Positions 14,210 to 21,471 of a stretch of 21,471 nt of DNA are shown here, piece by piece. A model generated the notes under the pieces. It was not told the origin of the DNA. It did no database searches and worked only from the letters and a program-made list of their open reading frames with translations. Made by a program: the position numbers and the translations under genes. This DNA is from Nitrospiraceae bacterium UBA6898 (GTDB lineage Bacteria; Nitrospirota; Thermodesulfovibrionia; Thermodesulfovibrionales; UBA6898), in assembly GCA_002448975.1 (NCBI GenBank), contig DKBO01000166.1, positions 1 through 21,471 on the forward strand, written 5' to 3'. Numbering within the stretch: position 1 is the first letter of the stretch; each line of letters starts with the position of its first letter.

Positions 14210-15064
14210 ATGAGTGAATTACTGTACAATCAGAGCAGCATTTTAATTTCCGGCCTCCTCCTTGCTTCCATGGCGATAGCGATTGAGGTTGGCCACCGCA
14301 TGGGTCTGATGGTATCTGCATCAGCCAGCGAATCGTCCAAGACACATGTCAGTGCAATTCAGGCGTCGCTTCTTGGCGTACTGGCCCTTTTGCTCGGTTT
14401 TACCTTTTCACTGGCCTTGCAGCGCTTCGACAAGCGCAGCGAGGCGGTTGTTGAGGAAGCGAACGCAATCGGTACTACCTATCTGCGCGCCCACTTGCTT
14501 CCGGTTTCGATGCGCGGTGATGTCCGGAAGTTGCTGCAGCGCTATGTCGACCTTCGTATTCAGGCAGGCGTAATATCGATTGCCGAGGAGCAGGAATACC
14601 ATGCACTTCTAGCCAAATCAGCTCAGGTTAAGGAAACCCTCTGGGACTTTGCCCGACTGGCGGCGGATGAGGACGGCAATCCTGTGAGAACCGGGCTGTT
14701 TATACAATCTCTGAATGAAGCCATCGACTCCTTCGGAAGGCGCCATGCTGCACTCAGCAGGCATGTCCCGGAAGTCGTTTTGTTTCTTCTCTATGGCACG
14801 TTCTTGATGACGGGCGGCGTCGTCGGTTACGCGGCCGGTATCGCCGGTCATCGCCCATCCATCGTAACCTACATCCTCATTGTGCTGATTGTCGTCTTAG
14901 CGTTTATCATTATTGACCTTGACCGGCCGCGGCGCGGCTTAATCCAGGTTGATCAATCCAGCCTGGTCGAACTGAAGACAGCCATTGATGACGCGGAGAC
15001 CTCGAGCGCTCAGCAAACGATTCCGGCTAAGATGCAGCACACTGGGATTACGCGTGACCGCTGA
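14210..15064 (+). CDS. DUF4239 (bestrophin-like) four-helix membrane protein
   Basis: A 284-residue integral membrane protein. Four hydrophobic helices are visible at about 10-27, 51-70, 187-208 and 217-236, with a soluble, helical segment of about 115 residues between helices 2 and 3. Directly after helix 4 comes DLDRPRRGLIQVDQSSL (236-252), the signature that marks the DUF4239 family, followed by a polar tail. Family members are often labelled bestrophin-like, but channel activity is not established for them and cannot be read from this sequence. The ATG at 14210 has AGGA/AAGGA ribosome-site words 2-8 nt upstream. It follows the VWA gene by 191 bp in the same direction, which suggests a shared envelope role but not necessarily one transcript. 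Confidence 0.82.
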   Translation: MSELLYNQSSILISGLLLASMAIAIEVGHRMGLMVSASASESSKTHVSAIQASLLGVLALLLGFTFSLALQRFDKRSEAVVEEANAIGTTYLRAHLLPVSMRGDVRKLLQRYVDLRIQAGVISIAEEQEYHALLAKSAQVKETLWDFARLAADEDGNPVRTGLFIQSLNEAIDSFGRRHAALSRHVPEVVLFLLYGTFLMTGGVVGYAAGIAGHRPSIVTYILIVLIVVLAFIIIDLDRPRRGLIQVDQSSLVELKTAIDDAETSSAQQTIPAKMQHTGITRDR

Positions 15065-15313
15065 TGCCGGCGTCCGAAATTGTCATCGTGCAGCAGGACC
15101 GAATACAGTTCAAGAATGGAGAGCTGCCGGCACCGGTATCACAGCAAAGATCAAGGGCTGCCATGGCATGATTCCGTGAGGACGGTTTTCGGTGTGGTAC
15201 ACTCGTAAGGAGTGGTCACCAGTAACGGGGGACAGATGCGAGGGGTCTTGTTGCCCAGGGCAATAAATCTGCGTGCGGAATCTTCTCGTGGCGCATTGAT
15301 GGGGGTGATAAAA

Positions 15314-16405
15314 ATGACATTATCTCGCCGAAGAGGCCGGCAGACTCACTTTCTGGCAGGTCTTTTCTTGGTTTTCTGTCTGTTATCAGGCTGCGCCATG
15401 GTGGGACCGAAGTCTATCAGCATGGGGCGGGCGGGTTATAATGAAGTCATCAACAGAACTGAAGACGAGCAGATACTGCTGTCGATTGTTAAAGGTCGCT
15501 ATGGAGAAACATCTTCTCTCCTTGCGGTAAAGAGTGTGGCGGCAAACGTTCGTTTCAGTACCAATGCACGTATCGAGGCCGGATTCGGACCACGAGATAT
15601 CAGTGGCGAGAATCTCTTCATAGGCGGCCTGGCCTATGAGGAGAATCCCACGATTACCTATTCGCCGGTGCAAGGGGAGGATTATATCCGGCAGATGATG
15701 TCGCCCATCCCGTTGGACATCCTCTTATTGGGCGTGCGTGCCATGTCATCCAGTGATGATCTGTTTATCCTGTACGTAAACAGAATCAACGATCTGAGGA
15801 ATCCCGACTTTCTCGCTGCAACTGGAAATGCCGGCCCAGGGTTCAAACGGTTTGTCGAACTTTTCACAGAGCTGCATACAGTAGGCGTGCTTGACCTTGC
15901 GAGGGACCCGCAAGAGAAAATGCAATTCTCTGTCGTGATCAGTAAGTATGCGCCACACTACATACAAAAGGTTATGGAATTTCTTGCTTTGCTCGCGCTG
16001 CCATATCCACCAGACGAACCCCACGATATTATTATCCCCGTGCATTTTGCCCTAAAAACAGGGCAAGAATGGGGGATTGGGATTACCACGCGTTCAACCT
16101 TTAACATGATTGAGATCTTGAGAGCATCTGTTATTGTTCCACCGGAGCACGACCGCCTGGGCCTTTCCTTAAGATTTCCGCCGATGGGGTTACCGGGCCA
16201 AGGCATCCGCATCATCTCATCAACAGATAGACCGGAAAACACTTCCGTGGCCGTGAAGTATCGCGGATACTGGTTCTATATCGATGAAACCGACCAGCGC
16301 ACCAAGGCCTTCTTCAGAGCACTGCGCCTGTGTTGGTCCATGACGATCGCAGGTTCAGCGGATCAGATGATGGCCCCCATATTAACCATTCCCGTGAGCC
16401 GATAA
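15314..16405 (+). CDS. Uncharacterised outer-envelope lipoprotein
   Basis: A 363-residue protein from the ATG at 15314, chosen because GGGGGTGA lies just upstream and it yields a compact type II signal peptide: basic MTLSRRRGR, a hydrophobic core, then the lipobox LSGC with lipidated Cys27. Upstream in-frame starts (GTG 15212, ATG 15236, ATG 15299) would place 15-34 extra residues before the signal peptide. The mature part begins with ASN/TED-type sequence NRTEDEQILLSIVKGRYGE, and ends YWFYIDETDQRTK then ILTIPVSR, wording I recall from families of hypothetical lipoproteins in Proteobacteria and Nitrospirota. No enzyme motif is seen. It is the last gene of the plus-strand envelope block; 22 bp separate its stop from the converging Omp85-like gene. 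Function unknown. Confidence 0.78.
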   Translation: MTLSRRRGRQTHFLAGLFLVFCLLSGCAMVGPKSISMGRAGYNEVINRTEDEQILLSIVKGRYGETSSLLAVKSVAANVRFSTNARIEAGFGPRDISGENLFIGGLAYEENPTITYSPVQGEDYIRQMMSPIPLDILLLGVRAMSSSDDLFILYVNRINDLRNPDFLAATGNAGPGFKRFVELFTELHTVGVLDLARDPQEKMQFSVVISKYAPHYIQKVMEFLALLALPYPPDEPHDIIIPVHFALKTGQEWGIGITTRSTFNMIEILRASVIVPPEHDRLGLSLRFPPMGLPGQGIRIISSTDRPENTSVAVKYRGYWFYIDETDQRTKAFFRALRLCWSMTIAGSADQMMAPILTIPVSR

Positions 16406-16427
16406 AACGTAAACAGGGAACAACATC

Positions 16428-17729
16428 TTAAAACGGAAACGGGTGCCCGACCATCATCTGCACGCCGAATTCCTCCTTGGACACAGCAGTATCAATACGC
16501 ACCACAAGTTCTTTCGCCATAGCCCGTACCCCGAACCCAACGTCCCATTTCATGGCCGAGTGCAGATCGTTCAACGACCAGGAGGGCGCGACACGCCCGA
16601 CCTCCACGAAGGGCACCCACTGCCACCATGCGATGTCCAGGTATTTCTTGACCCATCCGATATCGTCAAAGGGATTCCACCGCGGCGTCATGCGGTATTC
16701 GGCGGCATAGTAGATCGCTGCCTTGTCATGGAAGCGCGAAGAGGCAAATCCGCGCATCCTGAAGATGCCTCCCAGGCTGGCCCCTGCATAGGGCGGAGGC
16801 CGGTGAAAAACCTTGTTCCCGCCTTCTGTATGTGAGCTGTCCCACGTTAACGCATCCGCTGTCCATACATCCAGGGCAAGGACACGTTGCCGGAACTTTT
16901 CTGTCTCGCCCAAAGAAACATATTTACTGAACTCCGCATCCAGCACCGTCCAGGGAGCTGAACTGTCGAACCATCCCATGTCCCTGCTGAACCGGAGGCG
17001 AAGGCTGCTGCCCTTGGACGGGTTTATCGGGAAATCGGTATTGTCGCGGTACAGGCTCAACTCGATTGCCCTGGTCTTGTCATCATCCTCTTCCAGATAA
17101 TCGCTGTCTACTTTCTGGTTCCTAAAATATGCTCTTGCTTCGAGAAATGTCCTGCCGCTTTCGAGCGGGTTCCAGGAGGTGCCCCCGACTTCGCCGGACT
17201 TGAGAAGGCCCTTGTCGAGAACCTGCGTCGGGATGATCTCGTTTTTCCCGTGGCCGAGCGGGAGCAGGTACTTCAACTTCAGCCTGATGAAATTGTCCGA
17301 CCCGTTGCCTTCGACGTAATTGTCTTCATCGGACTCATTGCTCCCGGCGCGTTCATGAGGAAAATGCGGATTGCCGCTTGTATAGACCCTGAGGTCGCCA
17401 TATTGACTCAGCACAAGGTCCGTATCAACGAACAGGCGCTTTATAACGGGGACCTGGATGTTCCGCTCCAGGAGAAACAGGGCATAAGAGCCTGCCGTGC
17501 CCGCGACAGCAGACACCACCACCACCGTCTGGTCCTGTGGCGCGCCGGTGACGCCATAGACAAATCCTGCGGCAGCGCCGTACGCCTCGTTATAGAAGGC
17601 ATAGGGGACCTTGAGCACCTTTTTCTCAAAACCTTTCTCAGGGGTGGCCAATATGATCTGGGCAGACACGCTGTATGCGAAAGAGAGTGAAAAGAAAACG
17701 ATGAAGAAGACTATGCCGTTCTTATGCAT
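16428..17729 (-). CDS. Short Omp85/BamA-TamA family outer-membrane barrel without POTRA domains
   Basis: A 433-residue predicted outer-membrane protein. Residues 1-23 are a Sec signal peptide (cleavage likely after VSA). The rest is beta-strand-like, with alternating aromatic strands and acidic loops (for example 125-145 and 207-220). The Omp85 loop-6 motif is present as MRGFASSRFHDKA (325-337, RGF at 326-328), followed by IYYAAEYR, and the chain ends in PFPF with the C-terminal phenylalanine expected of barrels. There is no room for the N-terminal POTRA repeats of BamA or TamA, so it belongs to the short single-barrel members (D15/surface-antigen type). GGGAGG precedes the start. It lies 39 bp downstream of the MltF-like gene on the same strand. 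Substrate unknown. Confidence 0.83.
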   Translation of the reverse strand: MHKNGIVFFIVFFSLSFAYSVSAQIILATPEKGFEKKVLKVPYAFYNEAYGAAAGFVYGVTGAPQDQTVVVVSAVAGTAGSYALFLLERNIQVPVIKRLFVDTDLVLSQYGDLRVYTSGNPHFPHERAGSNESDEDNYVEGNGSDNFIRLKLKYLLPLGHGKNEIIPTQVLDKGLLKSGEVGGTSWNPLESGRTFLEARAYFRNQKVDSDYLEEDDDKTRAIELSLYRDNTDFPINPSKGSSLRLRFSRDMGWFDSSAPWTVLDAEFSKYVSLGETEKFRQRVLALDVWTADALTWDSSHTEGGNKVFHRPPPYAGASLGGIFRMRGFASSRFHDKAAIYYAAEYRMTPRWNPFDDIGWVKKYLDIAWWQWVPFVEVGRVAPSWSLNDLHSAMKWDVGFGVRAMAKELVVRIDTAVSKEEFGVQMMVGHPFPF

Positions 17730-17768
17730 TCATCCTCCCTGTATATGAGATTGTGCGGCAGTATCATG

Positions 17769-19244
17769 TCAATGCAGCTTTTCTTTCACTTTTCTTTTCA
17801 TCTCCAGTTCATCCATGACAAGACGGTAGGAAGTATAATATTTATAAATGTTGCTCACATATTGGACAGTTTCTCTTCCGATCCGCGCGGCGGCAACAAC
17901 CTCCACATTGAGAAACCATACATTGGGATCAAACCCGCTCTTCCCGGCTTCATTCCGAAGCTGGGCTATTTTCCCCGCCCCTGCATTATAACTGGCCATG
18001 GTGAAGAGCGTCTTGTTTGCTTCATCCATCTGTTCCTTCTCAAAATAGCTATCCCTGATGAACCGAAGGTACTTGACGCCGGCATGAATGTTGTTTTCCA
18101 AGTCATTGATATTCGGGATATTCACATGGGGATCTTTCGCGGTGGATGGCAGCATTTGCATGACTCCTATGGCACCAGCCGGGCTGCGTACACTCTGGTC
18201 GATGCCGGATTCCTGATAGGCAAGAGCCGCCACAAAGAGCCAGTCAAAGCCGTATTGATCAGCGTATTTAATAAAATAATCGTCAGCCTTTGAAAACCTT
18301 TCAAGATCTTCTTTGGCTAAGGCATTCTTCACCCATGTGGTGTTCTTCAGGTAGCGGTTGGTGATCGTATTGAAAAGCAGAGTGCCCTGCTTGTGGCTGG
18401 CAGCGAACTCATTGATCACTTTCTTGATCTTTGGGCTATTTTTTCGAAAGGCACAGCCAAGCTCGCCGCCGGTGCGCACGGCGAGATGCGGGTAAAGCGT
18501 GAGGTTTTCGAAGACTTTGCTCCACGGCTCCGCCAGGTGCTCATCCACAGCAGTGATGGGAATAAGACCGGCGTTGACCATCTCCAGGATATCCTCGTCT
18601 TCGAGGTAGGGATCGGCTTTCACAATTTTGATCGGCTTCCGGCCCGTTTTCTCAAATTGACTGTTGAGTCTTTTTAAACTTTCAGCATAGCTGCTTGAGG
18701 GGCGGACATAAATTTCCTTGCCTGAAAGGTCCTCCAGCGTATTCAGGGCCGGAGTCCCCTTTGCCGCGACAATGATCTCTTTAGCGTCACGTGCAAAGGA
18801 ATCTGAGAAGTCGACGATTTTTTTGCGCTCTGTTGTGATCGTGAGATTTCCGGTTGCAATATCACCGCGGCCCTGTATCAGGCCGGTGAGGAGATCTTCA
18901 CTGGGTGTGGGTATGAGCACTAAATGAATTTTTAAGTGCTTCTTGCCGAGTTTCTTGTTCAGCCACTCTTCAAAGGTTTTCATCATCTCATAGGTAACGC
19001 CCGCTTGCCTGCCGCCGTCGAGAAAGAAGAATGTCTTGCTGTATGGTGCAAGTACGCGAATTTTCTGTCTTTCGACCATACCGTCAAAATCACCGGTCCA
19101 TTTCTGATCCACTTCTAAAATCGCTTCTGCATCTGCCGTCTTTTTCACCTCGACGTCTGCTGCCTTTTTCTCGCAGGCTATGGTGAACAGGAGGGTAAAA
19201 ATGACCGATGCGAAACTGATCTTTGAGGCAACGTTGTTCTCCAT
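17769..19244 (-). CDS. MltF-like lytic transglycosylase with solute-binding domain
   Basis: Cleaves peptidoglycan glycan strands to 1,6-anhydro ends. The 491-residue protein (start at 19244, chosen for GGGGGA upstream; an ATG at 19259 would add five residues) has an N-terminal hydrophobic signal with Cys24 in FTIAC, a family-3 extracellular solute-binding domain (about 58-290; GLIQGRGDIATGNLTIT and VDFSDSF are typical), then an SLT domain (about 318-475). Catalytic Glu345 lies in AYQESGIDQS, followed by GAIGVMQMLPSTA and ASYNAGAGKI. This order is that of E. coli MltF (about 518 aa). The lipobox is poor because threonine replaces the usual leucine at -3, so lipidation is uncertain. It is the first gene of a two-gene minus-strand operon with the Omp85-like barrel. 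The binding domain may sense muropeptides or other ligands that control the enzyme. Confidence 0.9.
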   Translation of the reverse strand: MENNVASKISFASVIFTLLFTIACEKKAADVEVKKTADAEAILEVDQKWTGDFDGMVERQKIRVLAPYSKTFFFLDGGRQAGVTYEMMKTFEEWLNKKLGKKHLKIHLVLIPTPSEDLLTGLIQGRGDIATGNLTITTERKKIVDFSDSFARDAKEIIVAAKGTPALNTLEDLSGKEIYVRPSSSYAESLKRLNSQFEKTGRKPIKIVKADPYLEDEDILEMVNAGLIPITAVDEHLAEPWSKVFENLTLYPHLAVRTGGELGCAFRKNSPKIKKVINEFAASHKQGTLLFNTITNRYLKNTTWVKNALAKEDLERFSKADDYFIKYADQYGFDWLFVAALAYQESGIDQSVRSPAGAIGVMQMLPSTAKDPHVNIPNINDLENNIHAGVKYLRFIRDSYFEKEQMDEANKTLFTMASYNAGAGKIAQLRNEAGKSGFDPNVWFLNVEVVAAARIGRETVQYVSNIYKYYTSYRLVMDELEMKRKVKEKLH

Positions 19245-19681
19245 TTCAAATTCCCCCATCCAAACCTTGTCTCAGTCGAATATTGATTTTTTTTGAAACT
19301 TTTGTATTGCCGTATTTATTTCCCCCAGTAGACCGGAACCATGTGGAGCAGGTATGCAATCAGCTTGCTTCCATAGCATTAATAATATCATGTTCGTCAA
19401 TTAATGAAAGGTCCTCTTCGGGAAAAGGAGGGGCAGCCTTTGTAGGAGAACTGTTGCAGCATTACAAAAATGGCCCCTGAAATTGAGAAGATATTTCTCA
19501 GCGTTGCCGAGCTTTTCCTTTTATAAGAACCACATTTCTGCGAAATGTGAACAACGATTTGCATAGTTGCAGAAAGAGCGTATAATGTGAAACAGGTCGG
19601 CCGGTAAACATAACCTATGATGATAGACTGCCCGAAACTCAATCAGCAATTGGCTCCCCTTTGGCAGGGCCCTGGAGCTGT
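19245..19681. other. Divergent intergenic region with two hairpins and a plus-strand promoter
   Basis: About 440 bp between the divergently transcribed MltF-like and TAXI genes. No gene is credible here; minus- and plus-strand open frames of about 80 codons have no family resemblance. Two stem-loops stand out: TGAGAA/TTCTCA at 19484-19500 (5-nt loop) and CACATTTC/GAAATGTG at 19531-19549 (8-bp stem, 3-nt loop). The second ends 8 nt before a good -35 box and could be an operator. The part next to the MltF-like gene is AT-rich and must contain its promoter, but no clear box pair was found on the minus strand. Confidence 0.55.
19558..19586 (+). promoter_or_regulatory. Sigma70-type promoter of the TAXI gene
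   Basis: TTTGCA (19558-19563, four of six to TTGACA), a 17-bp spacer and a perfect TATAAT (19581-19586). Transcription would start near 19593, giving a leader of about 90 nt before the ATG at 19682. The palindrome at 19531-19549 lies immediately upstream. Confidence 0.6.
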
Positions 19682-20986
19682 ATGACTGCCAGGAACTACC
19701 TTCGTGAACACCGGCCGTACCTGCTGCTCGCTGCGGGAGTGCTCGCCGTGGCAGCGCTCTGTATAGGTGGCGTCATGCTGCGACCGATGCCGCCGCGCTC
19801 GGTGACCATGGCCACTGGGCCGGAGGGGAGCGCCTATTATGAGTTCGGAAAACAGTACCGCGAGATTCTTGCCCGTGAGGGGATCGATCTGCAGTTGCAG
19901 CCGACCGCGGGGGCCCTGGACAATCTGGGGAGACTGCGCGATCCCCATTCCGGTGTGCGTATCGCTTTCCTGCAAGGAGGCACTGCCAGTGAGAAAGAAT
20001 CGCTCGACCTGGCGTCGCTCGGCACGGTCTCTTACGAGCCCCTCTGGTTTTTCTATCGCAGCGCATTACGGGGCAAGGGAATGGAGGGCCTCCGGGGCAA
20101 GCGGATATCCATCGGCCCTGAGGGCAGCGGCACGAGAGTGCTGTCGCTCGAACTGCTTGCACGCAACGGGATCGATCAGAACTTCGCCGCACTGCTTGCG
20201 CTCACGCCCCAGGCTGCTGGCGAGAAGCTGCTGACAGACGAGATCGACGCGGTGCTCATGCTGACCTCCTGGGATTCTCCCGTGGTGCGTCAGCTGCTTG
20301 CCGACAGGAACATCGACCTCGCAAGCTTCCCCCGTGCAGACGCTTACGTAGCTCTTTTTCCCTTCCTGAATAAAGTGACCGTACCCGCGGGTGTGGGTGA
20401 CCTGGCGAAGTACCGGCCTTCCCAGGACGCGGTGCTGCTTGCACCGAAGGCCAGTTTGGCAGTGCGCAAAGACCTGCATCCGGCTATCCAGTACTTGCTG
20501 CTCGACGCTGCAATGCAGATCCACTCAGGACCGGGAATCTTCCAGAAGCCCGGTCAGTTCCCTGCGGCAGAGTCGATCGACCTGCCGCTGAGCGATGAAG
20601 CGCGCCAGTTTTATAAGACCGGGCGTCCCTTTCTGCAACGCTATCTCCCGTTCTGGCTGTCGGTGTTGTTGGGACGACTGTTGCTCCTGCTCATACCGAT
20701 TGTCGGGCTCCTGTTCCCTCTGGTTCGTCTCTTGCCGGCCCTGTATGGCTGGAACATACGGCGGCGGATTTACCGGTTATACGGAGAGTTGCGCTTCATC
20801 GAACACGCTCTGGACAATAGAGATGCAGCGCTGGGCGTGGGCGACCTTGTTGCGCAGCTCGATCGGTTGGAAGAAAAGGCGGATCACCTCAAGGTGCCGG
20901 TCTTTTATGCCGAGATGCTGTATATTCTGAGGGTCCAGATTACGCTCGTGCGTGGAAGACTGGAGCGGCCGAGGCAGGCCGTATAA
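19682..20986 (+). CDS. Membrane-anchored TAXI/NMT1-type solute-binding protein
   Basis: A 434-residue protein of the TAXI (TRAP-associated extracytoplasmic immunogenic) receptor group. Segments typical of the fold are VTMATGPEGSAYYEFG (41-56), VRIAFLQGG (92-100), LRGKRISIGPEGSGTR (137-152) and DAVLMLTSWDSP (189-200). Unlike a free periplasmic receptor it has an uncleaved-looking N-terminal helix (about 13-34) and a second strongly hydrophobic helix (about 324-350), followed by a charged, coiled-coil-like cytoplasmic tail (360-430). The binding domain would sit in the periplasm between the two anchors. No TRAP membrane subunit is encoded next to it, so a sensory or accessory role is as likely as transport. 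The ATG at 19682 has GGAG upstream; an in-frame TTG at 19661 is a weaker alternative. A sigma70-like promoter lies about 100 bp upstream. Confidence 0.82.
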   Translation: MTARNYLREHRPYLLLAAGVLAVAALCIGGVMLRPMPPRSVTMATGPEGSAYYEFGKQYREILAREGIDLQLQPTAGALDNLGRLRDPHSGVRIAFLQGGTASEKESLDLASLGTVSYEPLWFFYRSALRGKGMEGLRGKRISIGPEGSGTRVLSLELLARNGIDQNFAALLALTPQAAGEKLLTDEIDAVLMLTSWDSPVVRQLLADRNIDLASFPRADAYVALFPFLNKVTVPAGVGDLAKYRPSQDAVLLAPKASLAVRKDLHPAIQYLLLDAAMQIHSGPGIFQKPGQFPAAESIDLPLSDEARQFYKTGRPFLQRYLPFWLSVLLGRLLLLLIPIVGLLFPLVRLLPALYGWNIRRRIYRLYGELRFIEHALDNRDAALGVGDLVAQLDRLEEKADHLKVPVFYAEMLYILRVQITLVRGRLERPRQAV

Positions 20987-21011
20987 AAAGCCTTGTGCAA
21001 TACTGTACTTC

Positions 21012-21029
21012 CTGATAGGGAAATATCAG
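21012..21029 (+). repeat. Small stem-loop after the TAXI gene
   Basis: CTGATA and TATCAG form a 6-bp stem around a GGGAAA loop, 26 nt after the TAXI stop. There is no U-run, so it is a weak candidate for a 3' end structure. Confidence 0.25.
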
Positions 21030-21151
21030 ACGTCGGTCTGGAATATGCACTGAGATTGACTGGACTCAACGCCGGTTTCAATCCCTGATAACTGCGGACT
21101 TGTCGAAACTTGCACATGAGATAGATCACGTAGGCAAGGTGGTGTAAAATC

Positions 21152-21180
21152 TTGAAGTTCAGAAGATAAGGGTGTATTAT
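21152..21180 (+). promoter_or_regulatory. Promoter of the terminal secreted-protein gene
   Basis: TTGAAG (21152-21157), 17-bp spacer, TATTAT (21175-21180). This predicts a start near 21187 and a leader of about 48 nt ahead of the ATG at 21235. Box quality and spacing are good for a housekeeping sigma factor. Confidence 0.55.
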
Positions 21181-21234
21181 CCATTGTCATTAAGGTATAA
21201 GTGGTAGTCCAAAGATCCACGATAGGAGGTAGTG

Positions 21235-21471
21235 ATGAAGAAACTGTGGGTGTTTGCTGTTGCAGTCCTCTTTGGGTTGTCTATTTCTGGTCCGGTCTTT
21301 GCGGGAGAAAAAGCTCCGGCAACGGAGAAACCGCTTTCCGTCAAAAAGGAGCAAGTCGTCACGGCGACAGCGACCGTAGAAGCCATTGACCTGCAGAAGC
21401 GAGTCGTGACGCTAAAGGGTCAGAAGGGTAATGTGTTTGATGTCACGGTTGGTGAGCAGGCAAGGAATTTG
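21235..21471 (+). CDS. Secreted protein of unknown function, N-terminal part (3' end outside window)
   Basis: The first 79 codons of a gene that runs off the window. The start is firm: AGGAGGT lies 4 nt before the ATG. Residues 1-23 are a Sec signal peptide (MKKLWVF, hydrophobic core, cleavage after VFA). The mature part starts with a lysine/alanine/proline-rich stretch and then TATATVEAIDLQKRVVTLKG followed by GNVFDVTVGEQARNL, which reads like the start of a small beta-barrel domain seen in short periplasmic proteins of environmental Proteobacteria. I cannot name a function. A good promoter lies about 50 bp upstream, so it is probably expressed independently of the TAXI gene. Confidence 0.8.
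   Translation, partial: MKKLWVFAVAVLFGLSISGPVFAGEKAPATEKPLSVKKEQVVTATATVEAIDLQKRVVTLKGQKGNVFDVTVGEQARNL

Noticed and set aside
13461..14345. Minus-strand open frame of 294 codons over the VWA gene end and the DUF4239 start
   Set aside because: Covers two well-supported plus-strand genes and has low-complexity shadow-type composition.
21075..21109. CRISPR array
   Set aside because: Only one repeat-like unit, no second copy, no spacers and no cas gene in the window.

Overview
The window is a stretch of roughly 55-60% GC from a Gram-negative bacterium. It has outer-membrane barrels, lipoproteins with lipoboxes and peptidoglycan-binding OmpA domains. An oxygen-sensitive tungsten/molybdenum aldehyde:ferredoxin oxidoreductase (AOR) type enzyme points to an anaerobic or microaerophilic life. 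Nitrospirota or a deltaproteobacterial lineage would fit, but the sequence alone does not settle this and no marker gene is present.

Region 1 (1-10329, all + strand) is a compact central-carbon cluster: enolase (5' end outside the window), GapA-type GAPDH, phosphoglucomutase, 2,3-BPG-dependent phosphoglycerate mutase, a 16-cysteine polyferredoxin, an AOR-family oxidoreductase, a GH13_18 sugar phosphorylase and phosphoglucose isomerase. Spacings are 14-103 bp, the ferredoxin and AOR genes overlap by 4 nt, and no convincing internal terminator is visible, so one long operon is likely. The chemistry is coherent. A phosphorylase releases glucose-1-phosphate, Pgm and Pgi feed it into glycolysis or gluconeogenesis, and Gap, Gpm and Eno handle the lower half. 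The outlier is the AOR plus ferredoxin pair, which could couple an aldehyde oxidation in or near glycolysis to low-potential electrons.

Region 2 (10330-11582) is AT-richer. It holds one small cytosolic protein of unknown function and two gene-poor stretches of about 380 and 480 bp.

Region 3 (11583-16405, + strand) is a cell-envelope block: a secreted von Willebrand A protein with two OmpA-like modules and an internal duplication, a four-helix DUF4239 (bestrophin-like) membrane protein, and an uncharacterised lipoprotein. Region 4 (16428-19244, - strand) is a two-gene operon for an MltF-like lytic transglycosylase and a short Omp85-family barrel without POTRA domains. Region 5 (19245-21471, + strand) has a well-formed promoter, a membrane-anchored TAXI/NMT1-type solute-binding protein, another promoter, and the start of a secreted protein that runs off the window.

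The most interesting item is the AOR/polyferredoxin pair inside the glycolytic operon. Next come the duplicated VWA-OmpA-OmpA protein with its envelope neighbours and the unexplained 480-bp gap before it. All function calls rest on reading motifs and recalled family sequences; no database search was run.
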